A DNA stretch of 64,000 bases, taken from contig CP136066.1 of assembly GCA_032622095.1 (NCBI GenBank), forward strand, positions 202,700,978 to 202,764,977, written 5' to 3'. The DNA comes from Siphonodentalium dalli (taxonomy: Eukaryota; Mollusca; Scaphopoda; Gadilida; Siphonodentaliidae). Shown here piece by piece: positions 1 through 12,229 of the stretch (its first letter is position 1; the number at the start of each line of letters is the position of its first letter). The notes under the pieces were generated by a model that worked only from the letters and a program-made list of their open reading frames with translations, was not told where the DNA came from and did no database searches. The position numbers and the translations under genes were made by a program.

Positions 1-395
1 TCGGCTTTCGGTTAAAACGTAAACAAACAGAGAAACAAATCGATGTTTGTGTCAATCAACCGGAATATTCTATGTGTAATTTAACATTAAAGTTAGATTA
101 TTATACACCATTATGACCATAAGATGTAAGCCTTTCCGATGTATATAGCATCATGTATTGATTTGCTAGGTAAATCGAGTAAAATACACCACAAATTCCC
201 GCCACAGATCGTGGGCGTAAGTCGTGTCATAGGATTGGTATACAAGCGGTCTTGGACTAAAGACCGGCACCTCCATCCCAATATCTTAGCCGGTTTTAGT
301 ACGAGAAGACTTGGACTATCGGTGCACATGCATGTTAACAGTCACCAACAAAGTAGGAATACATTTACGAAGCGTCCGAAGAATAATAATTATGT
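1..395. other. Unique sequence, no gene recognised
   Basis: Short open frames exist here but show no recognisable domain, no start context and no repeat relation to the rest of the window. I see nothing functional in it. Confidence 0.5.
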
Positions 396-553
396 TATAA
401 ACAAAATACACCCATAGTAGCCGACAATAACAAATTTTCACCACTCGTGGAATTGTGGTTTTAACCACTCGCCAAAGGCTCGTGGTTAAAACCACAATAC
501 CACTCGTGGTGAATTTTTTTTATTCTCGGCTACTATGGGTGTATTCTATATTT
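396..553. repeat. Hairpin repeat, ACCACTCGTGG family, copy 1
   Basis: The outer arms carry AATACACCCATAGTAGCCGA on the left and its complement on the right, and the inner arms carry CCACTCGTGG, so the whole 158 bp folds as one long hairpin. Copies at 1383-1542 and 1988-2076 share the outer TATAAACAAAATACA-type ends and the CCACTCGTGG core. It is a non-autonomous foldback or MITE-like repeat; no coding capacity and no clear target duplication. Confidence 0.8.
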
Positions 554-1382
554 AAATACTGTGTAAGCTGTGCATGTGAGGTTCTCTGGAAGTCAGAACC
601 ATTCATTTAAAAAATACAATTATTTATACCATGACTCCCTATTGTACTGTGTACAAACATGCTATATAATAAATTTGTTCTGTACACCCTACTGTGTGTG
701 AACAGGAGTACGACCGTGGGTAACACGTTTCTACTGTGGGTAACACGTTTGAATGGCATTTCAGTGGTTAAGGTTTATACCCATAGTAGAACTACATCCG
801 TGTTGACCTTTCATTAACCTTCCGTGACCTCGATCAAAATGACTCTATTTTTAAAATGTAGCGCCTCGCGATGAAAACAATTTGATACTTTCGATTCAAT
901 TGAATATTATACTCACTAATGCGATAAAAACGAACAGTTAATTCCGTGGAAATCACATCCAGATCAACAAATTGAACATATATTTCAAGAAATAGACGTA
1001 AAAATCTCGAACAACAAACGGTGAATTTCAAAATGACTTTCGTGGTTTCCTGTTGACTGTACGGCGGAGAAAAAAAGTTCCCGCAATGTGTTATATTTAT
1101 ATTCATTAAATTCGTATTCCCATATATATTCGTGTTGTTTATTTATGGCGGTTTCATTACAGTTTATTGTGAATTGGATACAATGATACCATATTCGTAC
1201 AATTGAATGTTGACCTAATTCAATGTATCAATACGCCTTATCAGCTGTGATAGTGTACGTCGATGTACGGCCAAGTGTGAGGAACACAACGGGGATGATT
1301 GTGAATGGTGCGACAGAATCATCTTAATTTAAGTGGGTTTATTTCGATTTCATAGCATTTTTTGCTCCTGTACCGGTCATGG
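554..1382. other. Non-coding; repeat tail then unique sequence
   Basis: From about 620 to 770 the text (ACCATGACTCCCTATT, then ACACCCTACTGTGTGTG) is echoed at about 1547-1660 after the second hairpin copy, so hairpin plus tail is the repeat unit. The remainder up to 1382 shows no gene or repeat that I can support. Confidence 0.5.
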
Positions 1383-1542
1383 TATAAACAAAATACAAAC
1401 GTAGTGTTTCTGAATACCAAATTTACACCACTCGTGGGATTGATGATTTACCACACTCGCTAAAGCTCGTATGGTAAATCATCAATCCCACTCGTGGTGT
1501 AAATTTGGTATTCAGAAACACTACGTGTGTATTCTATATTTA
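1383..1542. repeat. Hairpin repeat, ACCACTCGTGG family, copy 2
   Basis: A near-perfect inverted repeat: AATTTACACCACTCGTGGGA on the left is answered by its complement on the right, and the ends read AAATACAAACGTAGTG and CACTACGTGTGTATT. The stem is better preserved than in copy 1. The conserved tail follows to about 1660; 1661-1987 holds nothing recognisable. Confidence 0.8.
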
Positions 1543-1987
1543 TACCATAATTGCCTATTCTATTGTGTATATAACACGTATTTTGTAAACTTCATCTTTA
1601 CACCCTACTGTGTGTATACAGATTCCTACTATGGGTAAAAAAATCTACTGTGTGTGTAAATGTACAAACGTAATTACATGTGTTAAGTTCCTATGTCACA
1701 CTCATTTATAATTGGAGATTGTTGTGATATCAATAGGATATGAGGAAAATTGCTTGCATTTCAATCAAATGAAACATTCTAGTGTTATATGAACTAGGAA
1801 ACACATGAAAGGTAATATCAAGTAACTGATGGCTCGGAAACAGGCCGACGTCATGGTGTAACTCTGTATCATTACGCGTGACGCACATTCATTACAGCTT
1901 CGTGTTTGTGTCTCTTGTTGAGGATACACATTAATATTAAACAGCGGAGTAGTTGATTTCGCGGTACAAATCAAAAATAATAATTAT

Positions 1988-2076
1988 GGCATAAATAAAA
2001 TACACCCACAATTCCACTCGTGCATGGTGAAAATTTTATACTATATATCGGCTACTATGGGTGTATTCTATGTATA
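1988..2076. repeat. Hairpin repeat, ACCACTCGTGG family, decayed copy 3
   Basis: It keeps the left end (ATAAATAAAATACACCCAC) and the right end (TCGGCTACTATGGGTGTATT) but has lost most of the central stem. It is an internally deleted copy of the family at 396-553. Confidence 0.65.
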
Positions 2077-2147
2077 TCCTCTCCATCTTATATATTTATA
2101 TTATGCACCTGGAACAGAAATAATTTCAATCGTTATGATACAGTGCG

Positions 2148-2377
2148 CACGCCTTGAAATAGTGTCTGTCATTTGCAGAATGAGGTCCCCAGAGGGTGAA
2201 TTTAGTTATGCTACCGCTAGCATCACCAAATTCACCCTCTGGGAACCTCATTCTGCCCATGTGTAAGCAGAATGAGGTCCCCAGAGGGTGATTTTGGTGA
2301 TGCTAGCGGTAGCATCACTAAATTCACCCTCTGGGGACCTCATTCTGAAAATGACAGACACCCTATTTCAAGGCTTG
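2148..2377. mobile_element. 8-bp-TSD double-hairpin MITE, copy 1
   Basis: Two consecutive near-perfect hairpins (about 2177-2257 and 2268-2347), each with arms reading CAGAATGAGGTCCCCAGAGG and complement, are enclosed by terminal repeats GCCTTGAAATAGTGTCTGTC and complement. Related copies are at 3801-4055, 48066-48167 and 57081-57515. No target duplication is visible at this copy, whose left terminus is mutated. The open frame through it is an artefact of the palindrome. Confidence 0.85.
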
Positions 2378-2565
2378 TTTGTAAGTCCTTCAGAGTCCTT
2401 TATGTATTCCCTTAAAAAGCTTAGGTTTGTTAGAAAATAGCTGAACACAATATCAACAAAAGCACCACTGCGTGTGACGTGCAATACAAATGTTATCAAA
2501 TCAAGTAATTCTAAGTCAAATTTATTAACTTATGAAACAACTTTGGACCGAACCCATATTGAACA

Positions 2566-3725
2566 AGAGCACGCCATCGGGGCGTGGCATAATTCGCCAG
2601 TTTCTGGAGTAGAGTGGGGCAAGGTTTAATCCATTTGTTTGAAACCTTTGAATTAAGACGAAATAATAACAGAAATAAAACACAATAACTGAAGTCAGTG
2701 TGAAAACAATTTGAAAAATATTTATTTTCGGCTATTTTCAGGCAAAAAAATCCTATAACTCTGGCAAAAATGTCGAATCGGACTCAAATTCGAACTTGAC
2801 CTGCAAAATCATGTAGACAGAACGAATATTTGAACTTGATCTGTATGCCAAATTTGGTTCAGTTCCCTCGATTCAATCTAAAGTTATCATCTGGAAACCG
2901 CATACCAGGTAAAATCTAAGTCGAAAAAGAGACATAACTCAGTCAAAATCATGCGAACGAAACCCATATTCGAACTTGATTTGTATTTTGGGGTGGTAAA
3001 CTAATATACCAAATTTGGTTCAGTTCATTTGATTCAATCTAAAGTTATCATTCGGAAACCAAAAGCGGACGGACGACGGACGGGCGACGGACGGACGGAT
3101 AACCCATTTACATTATACGACCGTTTTTTTTCTCAAACGGGCGTATAAAAACCCATATTGAGAAACACGCATACCAACTTTAGCTCCGATTATATAATCC
3201 AAACCAGTGTTATCGGTTTGAAACCAAACAAACTATTATCAAACCATGCAATTTCAAAAAGGAACGTAACACTTAAGTCCAATAACTCAACAACAATTAA
3301 GAGCATCGCTTTGATGTGGGCAAAAACGCCAAATTCCTTACTTAAGTTGTGTTATTAGATGTGGTAAACATGCAGCATATAACTTTGGTCCTGATCAACA
3401 AATTAAAACTGGAGTTATCGGTCGGAAACAAAAATGTTATAAAATCGGGTAAATTTTAAGTCGAAAAAGGGCCGCAACTCATGTCAAAATAATTAGACCG
3501 AACCCATATTCAAACTTGGTTTGCATGTTTGGTTAAGAAACACACATACCAGCTTTGGTTCTGATAAAATAATCAAAATATTCGGCCTTTGGTGTAAAAA
3601 CAACAAATTCCATACTAAATACTGGTTAAAATATCAAACTATATATATCAGAAAAGAAAATTGTGTCGGCTTTTGGTCTGATATATCCAGCTACTATGTC
3701 AGGCATACAATTTCCAAATGTTAAA
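2566..3725. repeat. Composite interspersed repeat (CGGGCGTATAA-bounded), then diverged units
   Basis: 2566-3150 is colinear with the reverse complement of 55425-56030: both carry GTTTCTGGAGTAGAGTGGGG, AAACCTTTGA, AAATTTGGTTCAGTTC, CAATCTAAAGTTATCATCTG and a GGACGGACGG run, and end at CGGGCGTATAA-type sequence. 3150-3725 repeats the same phrases in a more decayed form. It is a multi-copy mollusc-style repeat with no coding potential; the mode of spread is unknown. Confidence 0.75.
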
Positions 3726-3800
3726 AATTTTGGCGACAATGAATTTGGGTGGGACACCAGTCATTACCACGTTGTCATGCATGTTGCACGTCCATGTATA

Positions 3801-4055
3801 CAAGCCTTGAAATAGGGTGTCTGTCATTTGCAGAATGAGGTCCCCAGAGGGTGAATTTAGTTATGCTACCCCGCATAGCGGGCTAGCATCACCACAATCA
3901 CCCTCTGGGAACCTCATTCTGCCGAGGTGTAAGCAGAATGAGGTCCCCAGAGGGTGAATTTGGTGATGCTAGCCCGCTATGCGGGGGTAGCATCACTAAA
4001 TTCACCCTCTGGGGACCTCATTCTGCAAATGACAGACACTCTATTTCAAGGCTTG
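3801..4055. mobile_element. 8-bp-TSD double-hairpin MITE, copy 2 (complete)
   Basis: The ends are CAAGCCTTGAAATAG and its complement. The element is flanked on both sides by the 8-bp direct repeat CATGTATA (3793-3800 and 4056-4063), which is direct evidence of transposition. Inside are two hairpins (about 3831-3922 and 3935-4026) with variable loops (CCGCATAGCGGG). The 8-bp duplication fits hAT-, P- or Merlin-type transposases, but the terminal sequence does not let me choose. Confidence 0.9.
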
Positions 4056-4159
4056 CATGTATATGAGAATACAGTGTATATAGTGAGAATAACTATTATA
4101 TGAGTAGCTGCAAATTGTGTTGGTTTACGGAATTATCAAACATTTAACCAGTACGATAG

Positions 4160-4510
4160 TAATAACTGACTTTAAAGATACATAATCCGAATTAACGCTC
4201 TTAAATTTTCTTTGGCTTCGGAGGTAAAATATATTTGATTCGAGTCGAGGAACCCGCCCATCAAATTAGCAGATTACATTTCACCACCTGGAATACTTGG
4301 CTATAACCTACCAAATAATAAGTAATAACACGTTTTGGAAAAAGTTTATATAAGGGTTGACAGTGGTTATCATTATGTTTGGGTAATTAATCGATTATGA
4401 TAACTAAAGCGTCTTATGAAGTGTTGTCGCTGCTGTTGTTGTTGTTTTGTTGTTGTTGTTGTTGTTGTAATCTGATGATATATATGGGGACCATCGAATC
4501 AGATTGTGTA
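4160..4510. repeat. Decayed fragment of the AAAGGTACTC foldback family with a (TTG)n run
   Basis: TTTCTTTGGCTTCGGAGGTA, then TTTGATTCGAGTCGAGGAAC, matches 22345-22390 and 63145-63200. At 4428-4472 a TTG repeat, followed by AATCTGATGATATATATGGG, mirrors the CAACAACAAC segment at 48325-48345 and 22300-22315. No complete terminal repeat pair is visible. Confidence 0.65.
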
Positions 4511-5471
4511 CGTTTTACTGTGGGGCTAAAACCGCTCTTAACGCGCATTACTCAACTGGCTGATCAAGCCGGTCGCAATTAACGGTATATATAGGTCAAA
4601 AACCGCCACAATCAAAAGCACATCACTCATCTGAACGATCGAATAAAATCGCTCTAATTTACCGATAGCGTGCATCACTCAGTATGGACGATCATATGAA
4701 TGGCTCGTAGAAATCTACGAACACGGAGAACTTTTAAATTAGGACCCTCTAGTGATGAAAAATCTGTCCATAGCTCCGCATCCGAATGTTTTAAAATGTG
4801 CGAAACATCGCTATTAATTAACACGAAGTCACGTTTTTGTCAAATTTGTGCATGTGGATATCTTTGACCGATCAAGGTAAATGCTGCCTGGTGCATGGTC
4901 ATTACAGTGGCCGGGCACCGTCTGGCACTGTCAGGCGTGTCTCACTTATATTTATATGTCTTATATACTTAAACGCCATGAACTGGGTTGAATAAAACAT
5001 TTTAATATTTACCTCATATAATTGAATAGCCAGTGTATTCCTTAAAAAGGTTAGTATATCATGACACGAACCATTAACAATTAGTCTGCATGACTGGCCG
5101 GATAACAATTCTGCAGGTAGTTTTGTCAACAACAATTCTGAAAATAGTCAGCATTTAATATAGCATGTCCATTCTTTTCATGCTTTTGACAATGAGCCCC
5201 GGGATTTCATGTTCAGTTCGGGCGTCATTGGCGATAAGTAGTGCTTAGTATAATCGTACCATATAAACCTATATATCAAGACAAATCTCCTTCCAGGGGG
5301 AACGACTATATAATAGAAAATAGAAATTGGATATAAAAAGACCTTTTATTATATTATTATGATTTCTTGTCAAATTATATTGAATCCTTGTTCACATAAA
5401 GAGATATAATTAGCACACCTACCATTCAGTATGGTGCATCTCTGACATGTTATAGTTGTTTGGTTTCGAGA
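4511..5471. other. No gene or repeat recognised
   Basis: AT-rich sequence with only short chance open frames. Nothing in it matched other parts of the window by eye. Confidence 0.4.
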
Positions 5472-5615
5472 GGGTTTTATTTTATTTTATTTTGTATAGT
5501 TAAAACTGGAATAGACAGGGGGTAGTAACAAATTTGCAGGAAGGTTTTTATTTTATTTTATTTTGTATAGTTAAAACTGGAATAGACAGGGGGTAGTAAC
5601 AAATTTGCAGGAAGG
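5472..5615. repeat. Exact 71-bp tandem duplication
   Basis: Two adjacent copies of a 71-bp unit containing TATAGTTAAAACTGGAATAG and ending CAGGAAGG are essentially identical. The unit carries an internal TTTTA microsatellite. This is a recent slippage or unequal-exchange event. Confidence 0.9.
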
Positions 5616-5689
5616 CATGTCGGGGTGTGTGTGTGAATGGAGGCAAAAAACAACCTCATGTTTTACAACCTCAGGCAATTTTTTTACTG

Positions 5690-6420
5690 AAGACCTTTTG
5701 TGGTTATATTTGACATTTGAAACAGTTCAAAACAGTTGGAAATAACATACCTAACACCAACATTAGTTGGAAATTTCACACCAACAATAGGTTGAAAACT
5801 TGAAATTGTTCTTGTAGTTTGATTTTCCAACAATTAATTAATGGGGAATTTGATGTTTTTAGACCAACATTTCCATATTTTCCTGCTTTCGGTAAACATT
5901 TTACTGAAATGTCCATCAGCTGGAATTTTCCAACCTTAGGGCGGGTGTCAGGTTGGAAATCTCCAACACTTGGAAAGCTTGAGGCCATTCTTGGTGATAG
6001 GATTTTTACGGTTGACAGACGGAGCCAGAGGGAGGAACATAATCCACCGGGCTGATTGCAGAAATACTCTAGTCGTATAGTCTATAGTCGTATAGCTGCA
6101 GTCAAATTCACGGTGCGAGACGATTTTAAAATCTGAACATGAAAATCACAAAATCCTATATCACCCAGACTGGCCTCAAGCTTTCCAAGTGTTGGAAATT
6201 TCCAACCTGACACCCCACTAAGGTTGGAAAATTTCAAACTGATTACCATTTCAGTCAAATATTTTGACCAAATTGCAATATTAGGAAAATATTGTTTTCT
6301 TAAATTATAAATAGCTCTTTCTGACTAGCCACGGGGGAGGAACGAGCATACAAGCTTTCCAAGTGTTGGGAGAAATTACCAACCTCACCCCCCCCCCCCC
6401 ATGGCCATTCAGTTAAATGT
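5690..6420. repeat. TTGGAAATTTCCAAC interspersed repeat, both orientations
   Basis: Segments such as CAACAATAGGTTGAA, TAGACCAACATTTCCATATT and GGTGTCAGGTTGGAAAT recur inverted at 6170-6250 and 6350-6380, and again at 33740-33955 and 52280-52350. A C-run lies at about 6387. It is an old interspersed repeat with no coding signature. 6421-6759 shows nothing recognisable. Confidence 0.65.
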
Positions 6421-6759
6421 TGGCCAAAAGTAGGAAAATATGCCAAATTTTGGTCTAAAAACAACAAAAGTTCAAACTAATGTTGTGTTATGTACCTACC
6501 CCCTCCCCTTGTCACCAGGTCCCCGGAGGTAGGTGTGCGTATTTCGCAAGACGAGCACCTAAATATATATATATATCTTTATTCCTCCATATAATGAAGA
6601 GCATATATATAAACATCTATATCTATATTTGCGAATGTCTGTCTGTGTTCTATAGAAATTCACAGGGGACCATCTAGATGATGCCAAAGAGGTCTACTAT
6701 GAGTAACTTTTTACGAGAAAGATAATGGTCGGGGTTAAAATTTTCTAAAGTGACGCCGT

Positions 6760-7484
6760 TGTTGTCAGGGGCAGAAAAGGGGGAGGGGCAGAAAAAAAAA
6801 TTGTCGGCGATTGCCACGAAACTTATATATAATCATCCCCATACTATGAGGAATCTAATGGTGTGTTTTAAATATGGCAAAAGTCGCGCCGTTCGCGTCA
6901 GGGGTGCCCGGAAGGGAGAGGGGCAGAATTGTTTTCTGTCGCCGATTGCCACGAAACTTACATATAATCATCCCCATGATATGAAGAATCCAACGGTGTG
7001 GTTTAAATATGTCAAAAGTGGCGTCGTTCGAGTCAGATTTGCACGAATGGGGAGAGGGGCACCAAAATTGATAAAACTAATTTTAGCGCCGATTTCCACC
7101 AAATTGATATATATTCTTCTTCATGATACAAGGAATCTAATTGTGCGATTTAACAACGCCAAATTGTTGTCGTTTGGATAAGAGATTGGGAGGGGGTGGG
7201 CACTAAATTTGATAATAATTGGTTTAGTCGCCGATTGCCACCACACTTAAACAAAAGCATCCCCATGGTATGATGAGTCTAATGGTGTGGCTTATATCTG
7301 TCAAGTGTGGCCTCATTCGAATCAGGGGTGTATTGAAAGGGACAGGGGCACCAAAATTGATGCACAATTTTTTTGGCGCCAATTTCCACCAAATTGATAC
7401 ACGTTCTTATCCATGATACGAGGAATCTGATCGTGTGATTTAAAGACGCCATATATAGTGGTGCTGTTTAGGTGAGAGATGGGG
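6760..7484. repeat. Diverged tandem repeat, about 140 bp, five units
   Basis: Each unit contains a GGGGCA(C/G)-start, a CGCCGATT(G/T)CCAC block, a CATCCCCATGATATGA-type block and a GTGGTTTAAATATG-type block. Units begin near 6786, 6919, 7056, 7197 and 7345. Two related units lie at 12700-13010. The last unit is cut at 7485 by the left end of the foldback element. Confidence 0.75.
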
Positions 7485-8499
7485 ATGCAACTTTATTTTG
7501 TATATTAAATGATCATTGGAGCAATTAAATATGCAATTATTGGGGTCCTAACCCCTTCCGATCCCTCAAAAATTCGATTTTACAGAACGCAGTACAAAAT
7601 TTTACAAAAAATCACAATTGGGATTCTAGTCATATTTCAACAAGAAATGAAAAGGAACATTGTAATGTAAGTGAGGCATATCATTACCTATGAATATTCC
7701 AAATCTCTGGAACCATAAATATTACCTTGGCTCAAAATGGCTGCGAAAATGGCCGCCAAAATATGGAAAATGGTAAATATTGCCCCAGGGTGTCCTGCAA
7801 TCGCTTACAAGTTGTGGTTGATGTACACAATTGGCTAATCTGTTTTCTATACATCGCATACTAACATGTCTGATGCACCATGGATCATTTTTACTATTGT
7901 CACCACTGACATCACCAGAAATATTGGATTTTTCTCTCACAAACTTGACATAAATATCGGCAAAAATTCACTTTTCAGGGTTGGACCATTTGTTCAAGTA
8001 ACATGTAACTATCTTTGGATTGAAAGGTGTTTATTGTTTTGGTCTATCTTAAATGTGTCACACTACGGTGTTTATAGACTAAATTGCTCAAGATGGCTTC
8101 CAAAATGGCAACCAAATTTGTTAAAAGTTAAAGTATCCCGAACATTATTCTCTGCGTTATCCGAAAAAGGTGGCAAATTGTGACTCACTTGGTTATTGTA
8201 CGTGTTAGTTACAATGTAATTAACTGACAACTACGTTCTATTATGTTTGTCTCAGTTCCGTATGGGGCATGACAAATTCATTTTAAAGTTGCAGTATGGA
8301 ATTTTGCGGAGAACCTCTTTTGTGATTCTGGCCATATTATTGAAAGGAAATGGGCAGAACTTTGAGACGGAACTGAGATGAACCATGATATGTGGGTATT
8401 CTGACCCATTATGATAAAAATTTATCAACTGGATGCAGGGTGGAAGCCAAGATGACAGCCAGGGAGTTACTCTATGATAATAGATGAGGATAATAGGTA

Positions 8500-9106
8500 G
8501 TAGATAATACAGGGAGTTATTGTATGGTCATGAATGATGTGTGGGTATATATGGAGTGCCCTGTTGGTAACGGTGGGACGTATATTTATATATGTTGTGG
8601 ATGTGTTATCATTGGTGGTGTATGGGGAGTAGATTTATTATCATGGATGGCGTGTATGAGTATGGCAAGTATGGAACTTATGAGTGGTCGTATGTGCGGA
8701 TATTGGTATATCTGGAAGGGCACGCCATTGGTGGTGTGCATACGTATACCTGGATTGACTCCATGGTCATGGGTATGGCGAATATGTATACACGTAGTGG
8801 CTGTATGGTCCATGGTGAGGTGAATATGTATACAATGAGTGACTGTATGATCGTGAATGTAGTGAATATGTATACATACAGTGACTATATGTGTCGGTGT
8901 AGGTGTATACCCGGTGTTCAAGCATGGTGACTCGTGGCTGTATCGTCATTTGTGGTATGTACGGGTATAACCAAGTATGGCTGTATGATCAGGTGTACTA
9001 GTACATGTACGTGTATAAAGTGGGTGACTATGTTGTCATTTGTGTGGTGGTGTTTATGTACATATGGAGTGACTGGAGTAATGGGTGGGTTGTACATGTG
9101 TACCTT
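8500..9106 (+). repeat. Minisatellite, about 40 bp, left arm of the foldback
   Basis: Degenerate units built from GAATATGTATAC, AGTGACTGTATG and TCATGG alternate about every 36-41 bp. The same units in the complementary orientation fill 9192-10850. All open frames here are products of the repeat. Confidence 0.8.
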
Positions 9107-9191
9107 GGGTGGCTATCGCTTTCCACAATAACTCAATGATATGTTAATCAATAGAGAGGTCATGTCATATCGTGGAAAGCGATAGCCACCC
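9107..9191. repeat. Central 20-bp perfect hairpin of the foldback
   Basis: GGGTGGCTATCGCTTTCCAC at 9107-9126 is matched by its exact complement at 9172-9191 with a 45-base loop. It marks the switch in orientation of the minisatellite and is much better preserved than the outer arms. Confidence 0.9.
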
Positions 9192-10850
9192 ATTAGCACA
9201 CAGTCATTACATATATACATAAACACCACAGCCATTACAATATAGTGACCCACTGACTACATGTACACCTGACCCATGACCACGGGTGACCATACAGCCA
9301 CGCATCACAGTGCAGGCACACCGGGTATACTCCAAAACATGACCCATAACCATATAGTCACTCATTGTATACCCATTCATCTCACCATTGGCCACAAGGT
9401 CATCCCCTGTATACCTATTCTCCAAACGCATGGTCAAATAGTCAATCAATATATACATCAACACCACAACAATGACCATAAAGTCACTCCGGTATACATA
9501 TGCACATCACCAATGGCCATATAGCCACTCGCTTCATACACATACCCTCACCCATGTTACCTGGTATATTCCTTCACCTGACCTGTGGCCATATAGTCAC
9601 CCCGTGTGTACCTATTCAAAACATTCATACACGATCATGGTCAATCCTTGTATATATATTCACCTCAACATTGGCCATGTCAATCCCTGTATCCCTATTT
9701 GTCACACCATAGCCGAATAGCCACTCAAGATATACTAATACACACAGCCATGTCAGTATAGTCACTCCATGTATGCATATGCACCTCATCCATGGCCATA
9801 TAGCCACTCGCTATATACACATATCCCTCGCCCATGGCAATAAAGCAACACGTGTGTGTACTGGTATAACCTACACGTGATGATACCGAGACGAGTCACC
9901 AAACAAGAACACCAGGTGCATGTATACTCATACGCCTGTCACCCCCTGTATAGCTGTTCATTACATTTATGATCAGACTGTCACTACTTGTATACCTACA
10001 TGTACTCATATCACCATTAACCATACAGTCACTACCTGTATACCTATTCGACACACATAGTCATATAACCACTCGATATACATATGCAGCCCACCCTAGA
10101 CCATAGATTCACTCCAGGTATACATGTAAACCTCAGTAATGCCCATTCAGCCCTTCCAGATATACAAAAAATATACGACCACTCAAACAATCCATACTTG
10201 CATATACACCTCACACATGACAATTCAGCAATTCACTGTATAATCATACACGCCATCCATGATAATACAACTAAGCCCTATACACCCACCAATGATAATA
10301 CATCCACGAGATATATAAATATACATCCCACCCGTTACCACAAGGACACTCCCTATGTACCCACACGCTCGATAATGTCCACCCAGCTTAATCCAGGTAT
10401 TCATATTCAATCATGACCGTACAGTCATTCCATGTATACCTATACACATTACCCGTAACCATAAAATCACTACCTATTTATCCACACACCCCATCCATGA
10501 TCATACAGACAACACATGTACATCCCACCCATGACCTTACAGTCACTCCATATATACATAATCAACACATAGATGACCATGTAGCTATATCCATACACCA
10601 CACCAATGACCGGGTGCACCCGTGCTGGATATACACAATCATACACCATACAGTCACTACATGCATACCGATTCACCCCACACCTGACCATGACCTCTCC
10701 CTGTATACCTAGATGCATCTTACCATGGACAACTCACTCATAACCATATAGTCACTCATTGTATACCTACTCACATCAGTCATGACATACAATAACTCCC
10801 TGTATACCTATTCACCTCACATATGATCACAGAGTAACTCCCTGGCTACG
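9192..10850 (-). repeat. Minisatellite, about 40 bp, right arm of the foldback
   Basis: Units of the form CCATATAGTCACTC, GTATACCTATTCACC, CATGACC recur about every 36-41 bp, for example near 9472, 9513 and 9585. They are complementary to the left-arm array but extend about 2.7 times further, so copy number has drifted after the palindrome formed. Confidence 0.8.
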
Positions 10851-11796
10851 GTCTTGGCATCCACACTGTATCCTGTTGACATTTTTTTTTATCATAATGG
10901 ACCAGAATAGCCAAAGATTATGGTCCATCTCAGTTCTGTCTCAAAGTTCTGCCCACTTTCTTTCAATAAATATGGCCAAAATCACAAAAGAGGTTCTCGG
11001 CAAAATTACATACTTTAAAATGAATTTGTCATGCCCCATACGGAACTGGGACAACTGGGAATAGAACATGTAGTTGTTAGTTAATTAACTAACACGTGTA
11101 ATAACCAAGTGAGTTACAATTTGCTACCTTTTCGGATAATGCAGAGAATGTTCGGGATATATGTAAAAAATTACTATTTTACATATTTGGTTGCCATTTT
11201 GGAAGCCATCTTGAGCAATTTGGTCTATAAACACCGTAGTGTGACACATTTATGATAGACCAAAACAATAAACACCTTTCAATCCAAAGATAGTTATATT
11301 TTACGTGAAAAAATGGTCCAAACCTGAAAACTGAATTTTTGCCAATATTTATGTCAAGTTTGTGAGAGAAAAGTCCAATATTTTTGACGATGTCAGTGGT
11401 GAAAATAGTAACAATTAACCATGGTGCATCAGACATGTTAGTATTCAATGTATATAATGCAGAATAGCCAATTGTGTACATCAACACAACTTGTAAGCGA
11501 TTGCAGGACACGCAGGTGTAATATTTACCATTTTCCATATTTTGGCGGCCATATTGGCAGCCATTTTGAGCCAAAGTAAGAATTTTTGTTCCAGTAATTT
11601 GGAATAATCATAGGTAATGATATGCCTCACTTACATTACAAAGTTCTGTTCATTTATTGTTGAAATATGTGAAATTTTATACCGCATTCTGTACAATCGA
11701 ATTTTTGAGGGATCGGAAAGGGTTAGGACCCCAATAATTGCATATTTAATTGCTCCAATGATCATTTAATATACAAAACACAAAATAAAGTTGCAT

Positions 11797-12229
11797 TACT
11801 CAAACAGTTCCAAACAGCATGAATTGATCTAGAAGATATTTGTGAAAAAATGTCATATTTTCAACTTCTGGCGGTCATTTTGGTGGCCATCTTGGATGGT
11901 GAGTTTCAATTTTGGCCCATAAAAGTGTCATTATGTCTTATCTTCACGAAAATATATACATTTATATACATTTTACAAGATTTTCCAGCTATAATTTTCA
12001 TAAAAATGGCTCACTTATAGTTCTAGAAAATGGATCGGGTTGTGGGGGGGGGGGGGGGTACAAGTCTCGTTATTATCAGAAAACGACATGAATATATATT
12101 TCGTAAGTTGATCGTATCGATTTGGGGATGTATTGGTTGTAATAGTGCAACGTTCCATGGGTGTGCGCGCATACACACACGTTGGACGAATGCAGTCATG
12201 TAAATAAAAGTGATTTTTTACGTTTGAGG
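11797..12229. other. Non-coding with a long G-run
   Basis: The first part has repeat-like text (GGCGGTCATTTTGGTGGCCA). A G homopolymer lies at about 12042-12058. No gene seen. Confidence 0.4.

Larger units (their letters stand above)
7485..11796. mobile_element. 4.3-kb foldback element with inverted minisatellite arms
   Basis: The left end ATGCAACTTTATTTTG is the complement of the right end CAAAATAAAGTTGCAT. Outer arms of roughly 0.9 kb (7485-8420 and 10870-11796) are inverted copies of each other with many substitutions. They are followed inward by minisatellite arrays in opposite orientations and a central 20-bp hairpin at 9107-9191. The architecture resembles foldback transposons such as Drosophila FB, whose long terminal repeats contain tandem units; homology to FB is not implied. 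I see no transposase and no clear target duplication. The left flank is the 140-bp tandem repeat; the right flank does not resume it. Confidence 0.8.

Noticed and set aside
8524-10718. Several 60-112-residue frames with His/Tyr/Thr repeats
   Set aside because: All are products of the 40-bp minisatellite and occur in opposite strands of the two arms.
7866-11574. Similar open frames in both arms of the foldback (7866-8183 plus, 11179-11574 minus), both containing FSHKLDINIGKNS
   Set aside because: Comparing the two arms codon by codon, differences fall mainly at first and second positions and nearly all change the amino acid. There is no third-position bias, so the frame is not under protein selection.
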